Part shown: positions 1 through 6,916 of the stretch, piece by piece
Numbering within the stretch: position 1 is the stretch's first letter
How the letters are laid out: every line of letters starts with the position of its first letter
Assembly: GCA_964480425.1 (NCBI GenBank)
Contig: CAYZPY010000050.1
Location: 1-15,194 of the forward strand
Length of the DNA: 15,194 bases
Direction of reading: 5' to 3'
Source of the DNA: CAYYMD01 sp964480425
GTDB lineage: Bacteria; Planctomycetota; Phycisphaerae; SM23-33
Position numbers and translations under genes: made by a program
The notes under the pieces: generated by a model
What the model was told of the DNA's origin: nothing
Database searches by the model: none
The model's input: only the letters and a program-made list of their open reading frames with translations

Positions 1-517
1 GCGCGTAGCTGCCCGAGGCGGTTAATTGCCCGTCCTTCAGATGCCCCACCAGCGTGCTTCCGCCGCCGACGTCGAGTATCATCGCGTGACCCTTTTGGAG
101 GCGCCCGGCACCCGCCGCCCGGCGGACCGCGCGGACGGTCAGGCGGAGTTCCTCGGTGGGTTCGATAATCTCCACGTCCAGCCCGACCGATACGAACACC
201 CTGTCAACGAAGGCGTCGGCGTTGGTCGCTTCGCGCACCGCACTGGTTGCCACCGTGCGAACCTTCTCGACGCGGTAGGTATCGAGCATGTCGTGATAAT
301 CCCGCAGAATGGCGATGGCCGCATTCATCGTGCGCCTGGAGATCTGCTGGCGGACGAACGTGTCGCGTCCCAGGCGCACGGGCCTGCGCGCCCGCTCCAG
401 TATCGTCGTGAACCCCTCTGAATTCAGAGCGGCGATGTCCATGCGAATAGAATTCGTGCCGATGTCTATTACGCCTAACGTATGTACTGAAGTTGTTTCC
501 GTTTCACCGGACGTCAT
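1..517 (-). CDS. Ppx/GppA-family phosphatase (exopolyphosphatase / pppGpp phosphatase), N-terminal 172 residues, cut by window edge
   Basis: Partial gene running off the left edge; the start is the ATG at 517, with GGAGGTG upstream on the minus strand. The ASKHA-fold signatures of Ppx/GppA enzymes are visible in order: phosphate-1 loop IDIGTNSIRMDI (residues 17-28), ATSAVREATN (90-99), an acidic pair at E122-E123 in the place of the catalytic glutamate of PPX, and phosphate-2 loop LDVGGGST (148-155). The family hydrolyses terminal phosphates of polyphosphate or the 5' phosphate of pppGpp; which substrate applies cannot be read from this fragment. The segment before the acidic pair reads EIIEPTEELRL, where enterobacterial PPX has a G-rich version, so it is a divergent member. 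It is the last of three same-strand genes, 53 bp after the phosphoesterase-HD gene. Because a Ppx-type HD domain sits in that neighbour, I infer this protein may be the short form of about 300 residues, but its C-terminus is outside the window. Confidence 0.92.
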   Translation of the reverse strand, partial: MTSGETETTSVHTLGVIDIGTNSIRMDIAALNSEGFTTILERARRPVRLGRDTFVRQQISRRTMNAAIAILRDYHDMLDTYRVEKVRTVATSAVREATNADAFVDRVFVSVGLDVEIIEPTEELRLTVRAVRRAAGAGRLQKGHAMILDVGGGSTLVGHLKDGQLTASGSYA

Positions 518-570
518 GTCTAATCTTGCCCACCTCCAGGGGGCGCTCGTAACAGGCCGACTTTGACGAA

Positions 571-1953
571 CTATCCGCCCTCTGTGCCCGTCGGCGCATT
601 GATTATCTCGATTTTCCTGTTCATGACGCGGGCCAGAAGATCCGCCTTTTTCGTCGCAGAGGCGATTTCCTCTTGCGCATGGTTTTTCGTCGTCAGAAGA
701 ACCCGAACGGTATCCCGAAGCACGCGGCACTTCAAGGCGACGATGTTGCTCAGATGGGAGTCGTCCAGTCCGTCGGCGACGCGAAGAATGCCGCCCAGCA
801 TGTTTATAGTGTACCGGTCGGCGTAGTCCAGTGAAGCAAAATCTTCGTGCCGGGGGGCGGGTATTGCCTTGCGATGATATCGTGCCGTCAGGGCGACTAT
901 CCGTCTGCTCCTCTCGTCGAGCGGCAGGTCGTCGGCGGATAGTATGTAGTCCCGCGACGCCTTGTGGTGACCGCGCCTGCCGGCGATCCATCCGATGTCG
1001 TGAAGCAGCCCCGCGCACTGAAGCAGGAACCGCCCGCGCGGGCCCATTCCGTGCTGCCCGACAAGCTCATCGAAAAGCATCAGCGCCAGATGCGTGACGT
1101 GACGGGAATGCTCCGCGTCCCACCTGCATCGCTCGGCGAACTGAAGCACGGGCGCCAGGCGCGAATCGTTGTTGAACTTGCCGCTTTGGCGGTGGGCTTC
1201 CTTGGTCATCGACTCGACAACGTGATTGAGTTCATAGCCGCGGAGGAACACCTGCGCCAGCGATTCGGCAAGCCCCTGGCGTCGGCAGTCCTCAGCCGTG
1301 GCCTGATTGTCGTAGTCAACAGCGTGGAACTCCACGTCGGTCTTGCCGTCGTTGATTTCCATGGTGGCGTAGCGCGCCGAGGGGTCTCCGCCTTCGGCCC
1401 GGCCGATGCTGCCGGGATTTATGAATCTGACTCCGCCGACGGTGCGGTCAGTCTGCCTGTGGGTGTGTCCGAAAAGCACGACGTCGGCCTGGGCGCTGCG
1501 GGCGAGTTCGGCCAGGCGCGATTCGGGCGTCCGGTCGGTGATGCTTTCTTCGTTGGAATCCTGGCTGGCGTGCACCAGCAGAAACTTCGCGCCGCAGGAT
1601 TCAATACGGCACTTTTCGGGCAGCCGGCCGAGATATTGTTTGGCACTTTGCGAGAGTTTCCGGTAGGCCCAGTAAAAGGCGAACCGCTTGATGGGGCGCT
1701 TTGGTTTGGGGTGGTCTTGGGGCGGTTCGCCGATGCTTAAAACTTTCAGGTCGTAGTTGCCCACAATGCTCACCTGTGCTTTTTCCCCCAGGGTGAGCGT
1801 GGTTTCGTTTGGTCTGGGTCCGTAGCCGACAAAATCGCCCAAATACCACGCGGTATCGCATCCCCGGCGGTTGGCGTCAGCAAGCACTGCCTCCAGCGCA
1901 TTGAGATTCGCATGAGCGTCTGCCAGGACCGCTATCTTCACTTGCCGATTCAT
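571..1953 (-). CDS. Calcineurin-like metallophosphoesterase fused to a Ppx-type HD domain
   Basis: A 460-residue fusion. The N-terminal half (about 5-215) is a YfcE/MJ0936-like metallophosphoesterase with all metal-binding blocks: D12 and H14 (ADAHAN), D40 (YLGDFVGYG), N66 (GNYD), H128 (LVHAS) and H163/H165 (FGHTHRQ), followed by INPGSIG, typical of the YfcE group. The C-terminal half (about 225-450) is an HD-superfamily domain with H282, H318-D319 (LLHDIG), H329, H360 (RYHRKAIP) and D394 (VADGLDD). The run from AEHS through RYHRKAIP resembles the C-terminal HD-like domain of E. coli exopolyphosphatase, here with the HD pair intact. It begins 3 bp after the CHAD stop codon and precedes the Ppx/GppA gene, so the three are probably co-transcribed. 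Likely substrates are phosphomonoesters, phosphodiesters or polyphosphate; the real substrate is unknown. Strong on both domains, moderate on the polyphosphate link. Confidence 0.9.
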   Translation of the reverse strand: MNRQVKIAVLADAHANLNALEAVLADANRRGCDTAWYLGDFVGYGPRPNETTLTLGEKAQVSIVGNYDLKVLSIGEPPQDHPKPKRPIKRFAFYWAYRKLSQSAKQYLGRLPEKCRIESCGAKFLLVHASQDSNEESITDRTPESRLAELARSAQADVVLFGHTHRQTDRTVGGVRFINPGSIGRAEGGDPSARYATMEINDGKTDVEFHAVDYDNQATAEDCRRQGLAESLAQVFLRGYELNHVVESMTKEAHRQSGKFNNDSRLAPVLQFAERCRWDAEHSRHVTHLALMLFDELVGQHGMGPRGRFLLQCAGLLHDIGWIAGRRGHHKASRDYILSADDLPLDERSRRIVALTARYHRKAIPAPRHEDFASLDYADRYTINMLGGILRVADGLDDSHLSNIVALKCRVLRDTVRVLLTTKNHAQEEIASATKKADLLARVMNRKIEIINAPTGTEGG

Positions 1954-1956
1954 TGA

Positions 1957-3006
1957 TTATCGCCCTTGAGAGTGCGGCTTCTGTGCCGAGGGGCGTTGGG
2001 GATTTGAGCGGATGGTCCGGTACAGCGATTCCCAGAATTCCTCCTTCTGGCAGGCGCGGTGGAACCTGTGGAAGTCGTCGTACAACTTCCTGTGGCGCAT
2101 CTGGCGGTCGGCGCGGAGTATTTTTACGCCGTTGGTCAGCGCCCCGCCGCTGCGGGCGGTAAAGTCGTCGAGCAGTTCGAGCCACACGGCGCAGTCATGT
2201 CTTCCGCCCAGGAGGTCCTGGTAACGTTTCATGCGGTTGATCGGTTTTGTCAGCTCCCTGCCCCAAAGTGGTTTGAACACTTCCATCGTGTAGCGGAGTT
2301 TCTTTCCGGCGATGCGCATCTTGTGGTGCTGCTCGTGTGCGTCGGGCATGACCACGTATGGCTTGAAGGTTAGGAATTTTTCCATTCGGCTGCTGATTTT
2401 GTCGCCGGCCAGTTTGCGCGCCTCGTCGTAAATCCCGGAAGTGGCGGCCGGCTTGCCCATCATGCCTTCCCTGGCGCTTGAGCGGATGACTTTGAGGGTG
2501 ATTTCCATCTCCCGCAGTATCGGATTATTTTCCAACTCGTCCATAATGGCAACGAGATGCGGCTGAACGTCTTTCCGCTGCCGGCGGAGATACTCCAGAA
2601 GCGATTTAAGGTCGGACCATTTCTCGCCCTGTAAATTTTGTCCGGCGCCAAAACCGGAAGAGAAGATTTCAACTGTCGGACGGCACCCTTGTGTGTTCTG
2701 CTGCCGGATGAATTTTTTGAGAAACTGTATTTGAACGTCGAGGTCGCGGGCGGTGCCAAGGGACGACCTGACGTCCTTGACCATTTTTTGCCAACGCTTG
2801 CGCTGTTTGCCGACAAGTTGCTCCTTGAAGATCGTAAGCCCGGCGCGCAGCCGGCGCGCCGCCACACGCATCTTGTGGACGGGCTCGATGTCGGATTCGT
2901 CGGGACCTTTGCGCACGGCGTCTATGCGCCTGGTGAGCTTGCGTTGGCGCTTAAGCAGGGAATCCGCTGCAAAATACACGTATGCGTTGTCTACATTTAT
3001 TTTCAT
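1957..3006 (-). CDS. CHAD domain protein (polyphosphate-associated)
   Basis: A 349-residue, lysine/arginine/histidine-rich helical protein with the duplicated CHAD signature. The first copy is VHKMRVAARRLRAGLTIF (43-60) followed by LGTARDLDVQ (83-92); the second is HHKMRIAGKKLRYTMEVF (227-244) followed by RYQDLLGGRHDCAVW (261-275). CHAD proteins are known to bind polyphosphate through basic helices and commonly sit next to polyphosphate enzymes. No signal peptide or membrane segment is seen, so it should be cytosolic. It is the first gene of the minus-strand trio, its TAA lying 3 bp before the ATG of the phosphoesterase-HD gene. No Shine-Dalgarno precedes the ATG at 3006; instead a TTGTCC / TAGCAT promoter with 17-bp spacing ends 9 nt upstream, consistent with a leaderless mRNA. 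The N-terminal CYTH partner domain often fused to CHAD is absent. Confidence 0.93.
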   Translation of the reverse strand: MKINVDNAYVYFAADSLLKRQRKLTRRIDAVRKGPDESDIEPVHKMRVAARRLRAGLTIFKEQLVGKQRKRWQKMVKDVRSSLGTARDLDVQIQFLKKFIRQQNTQGCRPTVEIFSSGFGAGQNLQGEKWSDLKSLLEYLRRQRKDVQPHLVAIMDELENNPILREMEITLKVIRSSAREGMMGKPAATSGIYDEARKLAGDKISSRMEKFLTFKPYVVMPDAHEQHHKMRIAGKKLRYTMEVFKPLWGRELTKPINRMKRYQDLLGGRHDCAVWLELLDDFTARSGGALTNGVKILRADRQMRHRKLYDDFHRFHRACQKEEFWESLYRTIRSNPQRPSAQKPHSQGR

Positions 3007-3015
3007 TACGATTTA

Positions 3016-3044
3016 ATGCTAATCGCCTAAATTGTAACGGACAA
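3016..3044 (-). promoter_or_regulatory. Candidate promoter of the CHAD operon, near-leaderless geometry
   Basis: On the minus strand TTGTCC (3039-3044) and TAGCAT (3016-3021) are separated by 17 bp, and the -10 box ends 9 nt before the ATG at 3006. The -10 matches the bacterial consensus at 4 of 6 positions, so it is weak on its own. The absence of a Shine-Dalgarno and the same geometry at two other genes raise the likelihood. An alternative -10, TACAAT at 3031-3036, lacks a well-spaced -35. Confidence 0.4.
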
Positions 3045-3419
3045 GTTAAGATTCAATTAAGTTAATATTAAGCATGTGATTACGCGCGTACTTGTGTTTT
3101 TTGTTCGGGCTCGAACTTTGTCGTCGGGGATTATCGAATATTTGTCAGCGCCGAAAATCCGTGCCGCCAGGTCGACAATCCTTGTCTCTTCATGGCATCG
3201 GGTGCGATGACTGTTACTGCTTTACCTTGGATTGCGGTTCAGGTTTTTCGAACTTTCCCACCACCACGGCCCGGGTACGTCGGATTTTACGTATCCCCAA
3301 AACAGCAATATCACTACAGTCGCCGCGGTGTCGATAATTTTCTGATTATTATCCGCCCTCTTCGTTTCGAAACCTGTGTGCGGCTTTTCATCCGGGAAAT
3401 GATCGTGAGAAATCGATAA
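3045..3419. other. Intergenic stretch without a supportable gene
   Basis: Between the CHAD promoter and tRNA-Lys. No reading frame on either strand combines a start codon, ribosome site and family resemblance. An 8-bp stem with one G-T pair (GGGTACGT at 3273-3280, ACGTATCC at 3289-3296, 8-nt loop) is the only clear structure, with no T-run after it. A minus-strand frame at about 3410-3230 encodes a hydrophobic stretch (TVVILLFWGYV) but has no ATG or upstream ribosome site, so it is not called. Confidence 0.5.
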
Positions 3420-3492
<73 letters not shown>

Positions 3493-3511
3493 AGGTGGTG
3501 CCGGTTGCATT

Positions 3512-3541
3512 AATGTAGTAAAAAGCCCGACGCCAGGTCAA
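3512..3541 (-). promoter_or_regulatory. Promoter of tRNA-Lys
   Basis: On the minus strand TTGACC (3536-3541) and TACATT (3512-3517) are 18 bp apart. Transcription would start near 3505, about a dozen bases before the mature tRNA 5' end at 3492. The dnaA promoter uses the same two hexamers and spacer, which supports this as the house sigma-70-type promoter. Confidence 0.65.
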
Positions 3542-3625
3542 GGCCCGACGGTTAAATCGCTCCATAAGCACCGCGCGGCCTGCCGATGCGTCTGCATTGT
3601 GCGACTGAGGATAACGACCCGCCCT

Positions 3626-4123
3626 CTAACCGAGGAAGTGCTTTTCCTGCGGCACGTGATTTTCCACCCACGCCACAAGATTGCGGAAGTTCTTGAGTTT
3701 CCACGAATCGAGCTTCAGTTTATGATCGTCGTAATAAAGGTACAGGATGCCCTTGGCCTTGAGGCGCGAGGCGTCGAGTTGCTGGACCTTGTCCCAGGTG
3801 ATTTTCTGCTTTCCCTCGTATCCGATGCCTTCTTCGTCGGCCACCAGCAGCCGTCGCAGAAAGGCAATGCCCCAAACGAGCGGAACCAGGCCCGCTATGG
3901 TGAACACGAACGCGCCGTAATGGTTCAGCGCCCAGTTGCACCAGGCGCTGAAGTCCTCGGAGATCGGCTTGTAGGGGTATTTGTCCCTTATGTAGGCATC
4001 GACGAAGCAGTATATCCCAAAGCCGATAAGCATTGCCGCCAGAATGAACAGTCTCACCGGCGGGTCCTTTGACGGGGGACATTCAACACGATTGCTTGTC
4101 GGCCTGTCGTTTGTTTGATTCAT
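3626..4123 (-). CDS. Small membrane protein with C-terminal bacterial PH-like domain
   Basis: A 165-residue protein. The ATG at 4123 is chosen because AGGGAG lies about 9 nt upstream; the same frame stays open far upstream, but that part is antisense to recA. After a polar N-terminus of about 23 residues come two hydrophobic helices (about 24-43, LFILAAMLIGFGIYCFV, and 71-92, AFVFTIAGLVPLVWGIAFL). The cytosolic tail (about 95-155) alternates strands and ends in a helix: GIGYEGKQKITWDKVQQLD, ILYLYYDDHKLKLDSW, LKNFRNLVAWVENHV. This resembles bacterial PH domains that follow two transmembrane helices in bPH/YdbT-like proteins. Function unknown. It is divergently transcribed from recA with about 225 bp between them. 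Confidence 0.8.
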   Translation of the reverse strand: MNQTNDRPTSNRVECPPSKDPPVRLFILAAMLIGFGIYCFVDAYIRDKYPYKPISEDFSAWCNWALNHYGAFVFTIAGLVPLVWGIAFLRRLLVADEEGIGYEGKQKITWDKVQQLDASRLKAKGILYLYYDDHKLKLDSWKLKNFRNLVAWVENHVPQEKHFLG

Positions 4124-4157
4124 GCCCTGGCTCCCTCGTGATCTGTCGCACGGGATA

Positions 4158-4187
4158 ATATTACACGTAAGCCGCCGAACGGGGCAA
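4158..4187 (-). promoter_or_regulatory. Candidate promoter of the PH-like membrane protein
   Basis: On the minus strand TTGCCC (4182-4187) and TAATAT (4158-4163) are separated by 18 bp. Transcription would begin near 4151, giving a leader of about 28 nt that contains the AGGGAG ribosome site before the ATG at 4123. Confidence 0.4.
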
Positions 4188-4195
4188 GTTAAAAT

Positions 4196-4226
4196 CGATT
4201 TCCGTGGGGGAATCGGCGTTTTTTTT
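4196..4226 (+). terminator. Intrinsic-terminator-like hairpin upstream of recA
   Basis: CGATTTCC (4196-4203) pairs over 8 bp (one T-G) with GGGAATCG (4208-4215) around loop GTGG. Three bases later there is a run of eight T (4219-4226). This is a rho-independent terminator shape on the plus strand, 122 nt before the recA ATG. There is no plus-strand gene upstream for it to end, so it is either an attenuator in a long recA leader or a stop for antisense transcripts reaching recA. The minus-strand reading is followed only by ATTTTAA, a poor terminator. Confidence 0.6.
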
Positions 4227-4348
4227 ATGTGCGCCGGCGTGCGGACTTCGAAGGTTCGACTTGCCAACGCCGCCGCAGGTAATGTAACTTGTAGACTCGC
4301 GTTTCCCGTCGCCGGGGCGGGAATGAGATTAATCAAGGAGAAGGCGAC

Positions 4349-5416
4349 ATGGGCAAAAGCACCAGGACCGGTCAGCAGAAATCCGTCGGCGCCCAAGAGA
4401 AGAACAAGCAGGATGCCTTGGACGCCGCACTCAAGCAGATAGAAAAGAGCTACGGCGTGGGAAGCATAATGCGCCTGGCGGACAACCAGGTGGCGTCGGT
4501 CAAGGGCATATCCACCGGCGCTTTGAGTCTGGACATAGCCCTGGGCGGTCAGGGTGTTCCGCGCGGCAGGGTGGTGGAGCTGTTCGGACCGGAGGGCTCG
4601 GGGAAAACCACGCTCGCCCTGCACGTGGTCGCCAACGCGCAAAAGACCGGGGGTGTGGCGGCCTTCATCGACGCCGAGCACGCCATGGACCCAACATGGG
4701 CGCGGCGACTGGGCGTGAACCTGGAGGAATTGCTGATATCCCAGCCGGACACCGGCGAGCAGGCGCTGGAGATTTGCGAAATGCTGATCCGCTCCTGCGC
4801 CGTGGACGTGATCGTGGTGGACTCGGTGGCGGCCCTTATTCCTCGCGCCGAGATAGAAGGCGAGATGGGCGACCAGCACGTGGGACTCCAGGCGCGCCTG
4901 ATGAGCCAGGCGATGCGCAAACTCACCGGCGTGATAAGCAAATCCGGCACCTGCATGATATTCATCAACCAGATACGCATGAAAATCGGCGTGATGTTCG
5001 GCAACCCGGAGACGACGCCCGGGGGAAGGGCGCTGAAGTTCTACTCCTCGGTGCGAATTGACGTGCGCCGCCTGGGTACGATTAAGGAGGGCGACCAGGC
5101 GGTGGGAAACCGCATCCGGGCGCGGGTGGTGAAAAACAAAATCGCCCCTCCGTTCAAGACCGGCGAGTTCGACCTGATGTTCGATTCGGGCATCTCGGCC
5201 GTGGGAGACATACTCGACCTTGGCGTCAAGCACGGAATAGTCGACAAGTCGGGTGCGTGGCTGAGTTACGGCGATGATCGGCTGGGTCAGGGCAGGACCA
5301 ACGCAATAGCGTTCCTCAAGGATAATCGCGACGTGCTGGAAGAAATCCGTCGGGCTGTGCTGGAAAAAGCCCTTCCCGAACTGTCCGAAGCGTCACAGGA
5401 ACTGCCAGGAGAATAA
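4349..5416 (+). CDS. recA: Recombinase A
   Basis: Full-length RecA of 355 residues: ATP-dependent strand exchange in homologous recombination and, where present, LexA co-protease activity. Seen in order: N-terminal helix (about 22-45), Walker A GPEGSGKTT (80-88), the glutamate in DAEHAMD (E110, matching the catalytic E96 of E. coli), Walker B VIVVD (154-158), loop L1 around EGEMGDQHVG (170-179), INQIR and DNA-binding loop L2 (about 209-226, with FGNPETTPGG), and the C-terminal domain. The N-terminus has about 15 extra basic/polar residues compared with E. coli. The start has a strong AAGGAGAAGG ribosome site. Upstream there is a weak promoter candidate, TTGCCA (4261-4266) and TGTAAC (4283-4288) 16 bp apart, and a terminator-like hairpin. 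No E. coli-type or Gram-positive-type LexA box is obvious. aroA follows after 81 bp on the same strand. Confidence 0.98.
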   Translation: MGKSTRTGQQKSVGAQEKNKQDALDAALKQIEKSYGVGSIMRLADNQVASVKGISTGALSLDIALGGQGVPRGRVVELFGPEGSGKTTLALHVVANAQKTGGVAAFIDAEHAMDPTWARRLGVNLEELLISQPDTGEQALEICEMLIRSCAVDVIVVDSVAALIPRAEIEGEMGDQHVGLQARLMSQAMRKLTGVISKSGTCMIFINQIRMKIGVMFGNPETTPGGRALKFYSSVRIDVRRLGTIKEGDQAVGNRIRARVVKNKIAPPFKTGEFDLMFDSGISAVGDILDLGVKHGIVDKSGAWLSYGDDRLGQGRTNAIAFLKDNRDVLEEIRRAVLEKALPELSEASQELPGE

Positions 5417-5443
5417 TTACAGTTTTAGCGCGACGGAGCCCCG

Positions 5444-5457
5444 GCGCAGTTCTGCGC
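5444..5457 (+). other. Short hairpin between recA and aroA
   Basis: A perfect 5-bp inverted repeat, GCGCA-GTTC-TGCGC, lies in the 81-bp gap. No T-run follows, so it is not a standard intrinsic terminator. It could trim or stabilise a recA-aroA transcript. Confidence 0.3.
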
Positions 5458-5497
5458 GTGATACCTACCCGGGCGCATACGGCAGGCGGCCTCTGAC

Positions 5498-6778
5498 ATG
5501 GACCTGATCGTCGAGAAATCCGAGCGTTTAAGCGGTTCGGTGAACATCCCGCCGAACAAGAGCCATTCTTTCCGTGCGCTGATAATGGCCGCCCTTGCCG
5601 ACGGCGTCAGCCGGATACATTCCCCTGCGGTGTCCGGTGACTGGATGCGCGGCACCGAGGCGCTTGAGATGCTCGGCGCCCGGGTGGAGCCCAAGGCGTC
5701 CAACACGTGGGAGATAATCGGCGCCGGGGGTAACCTCTCCACTGCGGACGACGTGGTGGACTGCGGCAACAGTGGAATAATTCTTCGGTTCTTCTCGGCG
5801 CTGTGCGCCTGTTGCGACGGATATACCGTATTGAGCGGCGACCATTCGCTTCGGCACATTCGCCTGTGCGGACCGGTGGTCCAGGCCATCAACGACCTCG
5901 GCGCCTGGGCGGTGACCACCAAGGGCGACGGGCACGCGCCGGTGGTGGTTCGCGGGCGCCTCAAGGGCGGGCAGACGCAAATAGACGGGCAGGATTCGCA
6001 ACCGGTCTCGTCGCTGCTTATCGCCTGCACGCAGGCCGATGCGCCGACCGAGTTGAACGTTACGAATCCGGGCGAAAAACCGTGGGTCCGGGTTACGATG
6101 CACTGGCTGGACCGCGTCGGGGCCGAATGCGTCAATGAGGATTTTCAAAGATACCTGATACGAGGCCGCCAGAGGTGGGAGGGCTTCCAGGCCGAGATCC
6201 CACTCGACTGGTCCGCGGCGATGTATCCCATAGTGGCCGGCTTGATAACGCCCGACAGCGAGGTCCGTCTGCCCGGGATGGACTTCGACGACTGCCAGGG
6301 TGACAAGGCCGTGGTCGACGTGCTGCGCAGCATGGGCGGGGATATAGAGATTACCGGCGATACGGTTATCGCCCGTTCGAGCAAACTGACCGGCCGCGAG
6401 ATAGACTGCAACGATTTCATAGACCAGTTTATGCTTCTGGCGGTTGTGGGCGCCTGCGCCCAAGGCCAAACGGTGCTCACCAATGCCGAAATGGCCCGGC
6501 ACAAGGAGTGCGACAGGATATCCGCCACGTGCAGGGCGCTGGAGGCGATGGGCGCCGACGTCGAGGAAAAACCCGACGGGCTGGTCGTGGGGCAAAGCCG
6601 ATTGAGAGGAACGAGACTTGATAGCCAAGAGGATCATCGTATGGTAATGACCTTCGCGGTGGCCGGTATGGTCGCCGAAGGCGAGACCGTGATTTCGGAC
6701 ATGGAATGCATAAAGAAGACCTTCCCGGATTTCGTTGGCCAGATGCGAGGCGTGGGTTGCGAGATTCAGGGTCGGTAG
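5498..6778 (+). CDS. aroA: 3-phosphoshikimate 1-carboxyvinyltransferase (EPSP synthase), divergent
   Basis: 426 residues, normal length. The enzyme joins shikimate-3-phosphate and phosphoenolpyruvate in the shikimate pathway. Visible landmarks, with E. coli equivalents assigned by eye: PPNKSHSFRAL (18-28; K21, S22, R26), CGNSGIILRF (89-98), GDHSLRHIRL (114-123), DSQ (167-169; first Ser of the usual SSQ is Asp), DWSAAMYPIVAG (237-248), D306, RHKECDRI (334-341; K336, E337, R340), DHRM (379-382; R381) and KTFPDF (407-412; K407). Two positions that affect glyphosate sensitivity differ from E. coli: Thr97 is Ile94 and Pro101 is Phe98. The start ATG at 5498 has only a weak AGGCGG upstream. It follows recA and converges on truB. 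The family is clear; kinetics are inference. Confidence 0.93.
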   Translation: MDLIVEKSERLSGSVNIPPNKSHSFRALIMAALADGVSRIHSPAVSGDWMRGTEALEMLGARVEPKASNTWEIIGAGGNLSTADDVVDCGNSGIILRFFSALCACCDGYTVLSGDHSLRHIRLCGPVVQAINDLGAWAVTTKGDGHAPVVVRGRLKGGQTQIDGQDSQPVSSLLIACTQADAPTELNVTNPGEKPWVRVTMHWLDRVGAECVNEDFQRYLIRGRQRWEGFQAEIPLDWSAAMYPIVAGLITPDSEVRLPGMDFDDCQGDKAVVDVLRSMGGDIEITGDTVIARSSKLTGREIDCNDFIDQFMLLAVVGACAQGQTVLTNAEMARHKECDRISATCRALEAMGADVEEKPDGLVVGQSRLRGTRLDSQEDHRMVMTFAVAGMVAEGETVISDMECIKKTFPDFVGQMRGVGCEIQGR

Positions 6779-6864
6779 TGTCCTCAAGAGAGTCTTACAG
6801 CACAAAGAAACATAAGCGAAAAAATGCCAGGCAATACATCTGGAGGAGTGTTTCAGCATGTAGG

Positions 6865-6900
6865 GCGTGCAGGTTCTCCCGCAAGGGAGGTACTTCACGC
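6865..6900. other. Stem-loop in the convergent aroA/truB gap
   Basis: Outer stem GCGTG (6865-6869) pairs with CACGC (6896-6900). The inner stem CTCCC (6876-6880) pairs with GGGAG (6885-6889) around a GCAA tetraloop, and a partial AGG/ACT pairing lies between. No strong T-run follows on either strand (TTTATTTT comes about 16 nt later on the plus strand). It may be a shared transcript-end structure for the two convergent genes. Confidence 0.4.
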
Positions 6901-6916
6901 GGCAGGGCGGCCAAAT

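Noticed and set aside
3031..3036. TACAAT as the -10 of the CHAD operon
   Set aside because: A better -10 alone, but the nearest usable -35 (TTGAAT) is only 14 bp away. TTGTCC-17-TAGCAT has correct spacing and fits the SD-less start.
3230..3412. Minus-strand frame with a hydrophobic segment (TVVILLFWGYV) suggesting a tiny membrane protein
   Set aside because: No ATG in frame and no ribosome site; the nearby ATG is in another frame. Only internal GTG/TTG codons could start it.
4246..4260. Direct repeat TTCGA-AGG-TTCGA upstream of recA as a possible SOS box
   Set aside because: It matches neither the E. coli (CTGT-N8-ACAG) nor the Gram-positive (GAAC-N4-GTTC) box, and the planctomycete LexA site is not something I can verify here.
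4124..5233. Long open minus-strand frame antisense to recA, continuous with the PH-like membrane protein
   Set aside because: It mirrors recA codons in a GC-rich genome and shows low-complexity, His/Arg-rich composition without family resemblance. The AGGGAG site and ATG at 4123 fit the real start of the downstream protein.
5528..6898. 456-residue open frame antisense to aroA
   Set aside because: Lies opposite a well-conserved gene, has no ribosome site and no recognisable domain; a codon-bias shadow.
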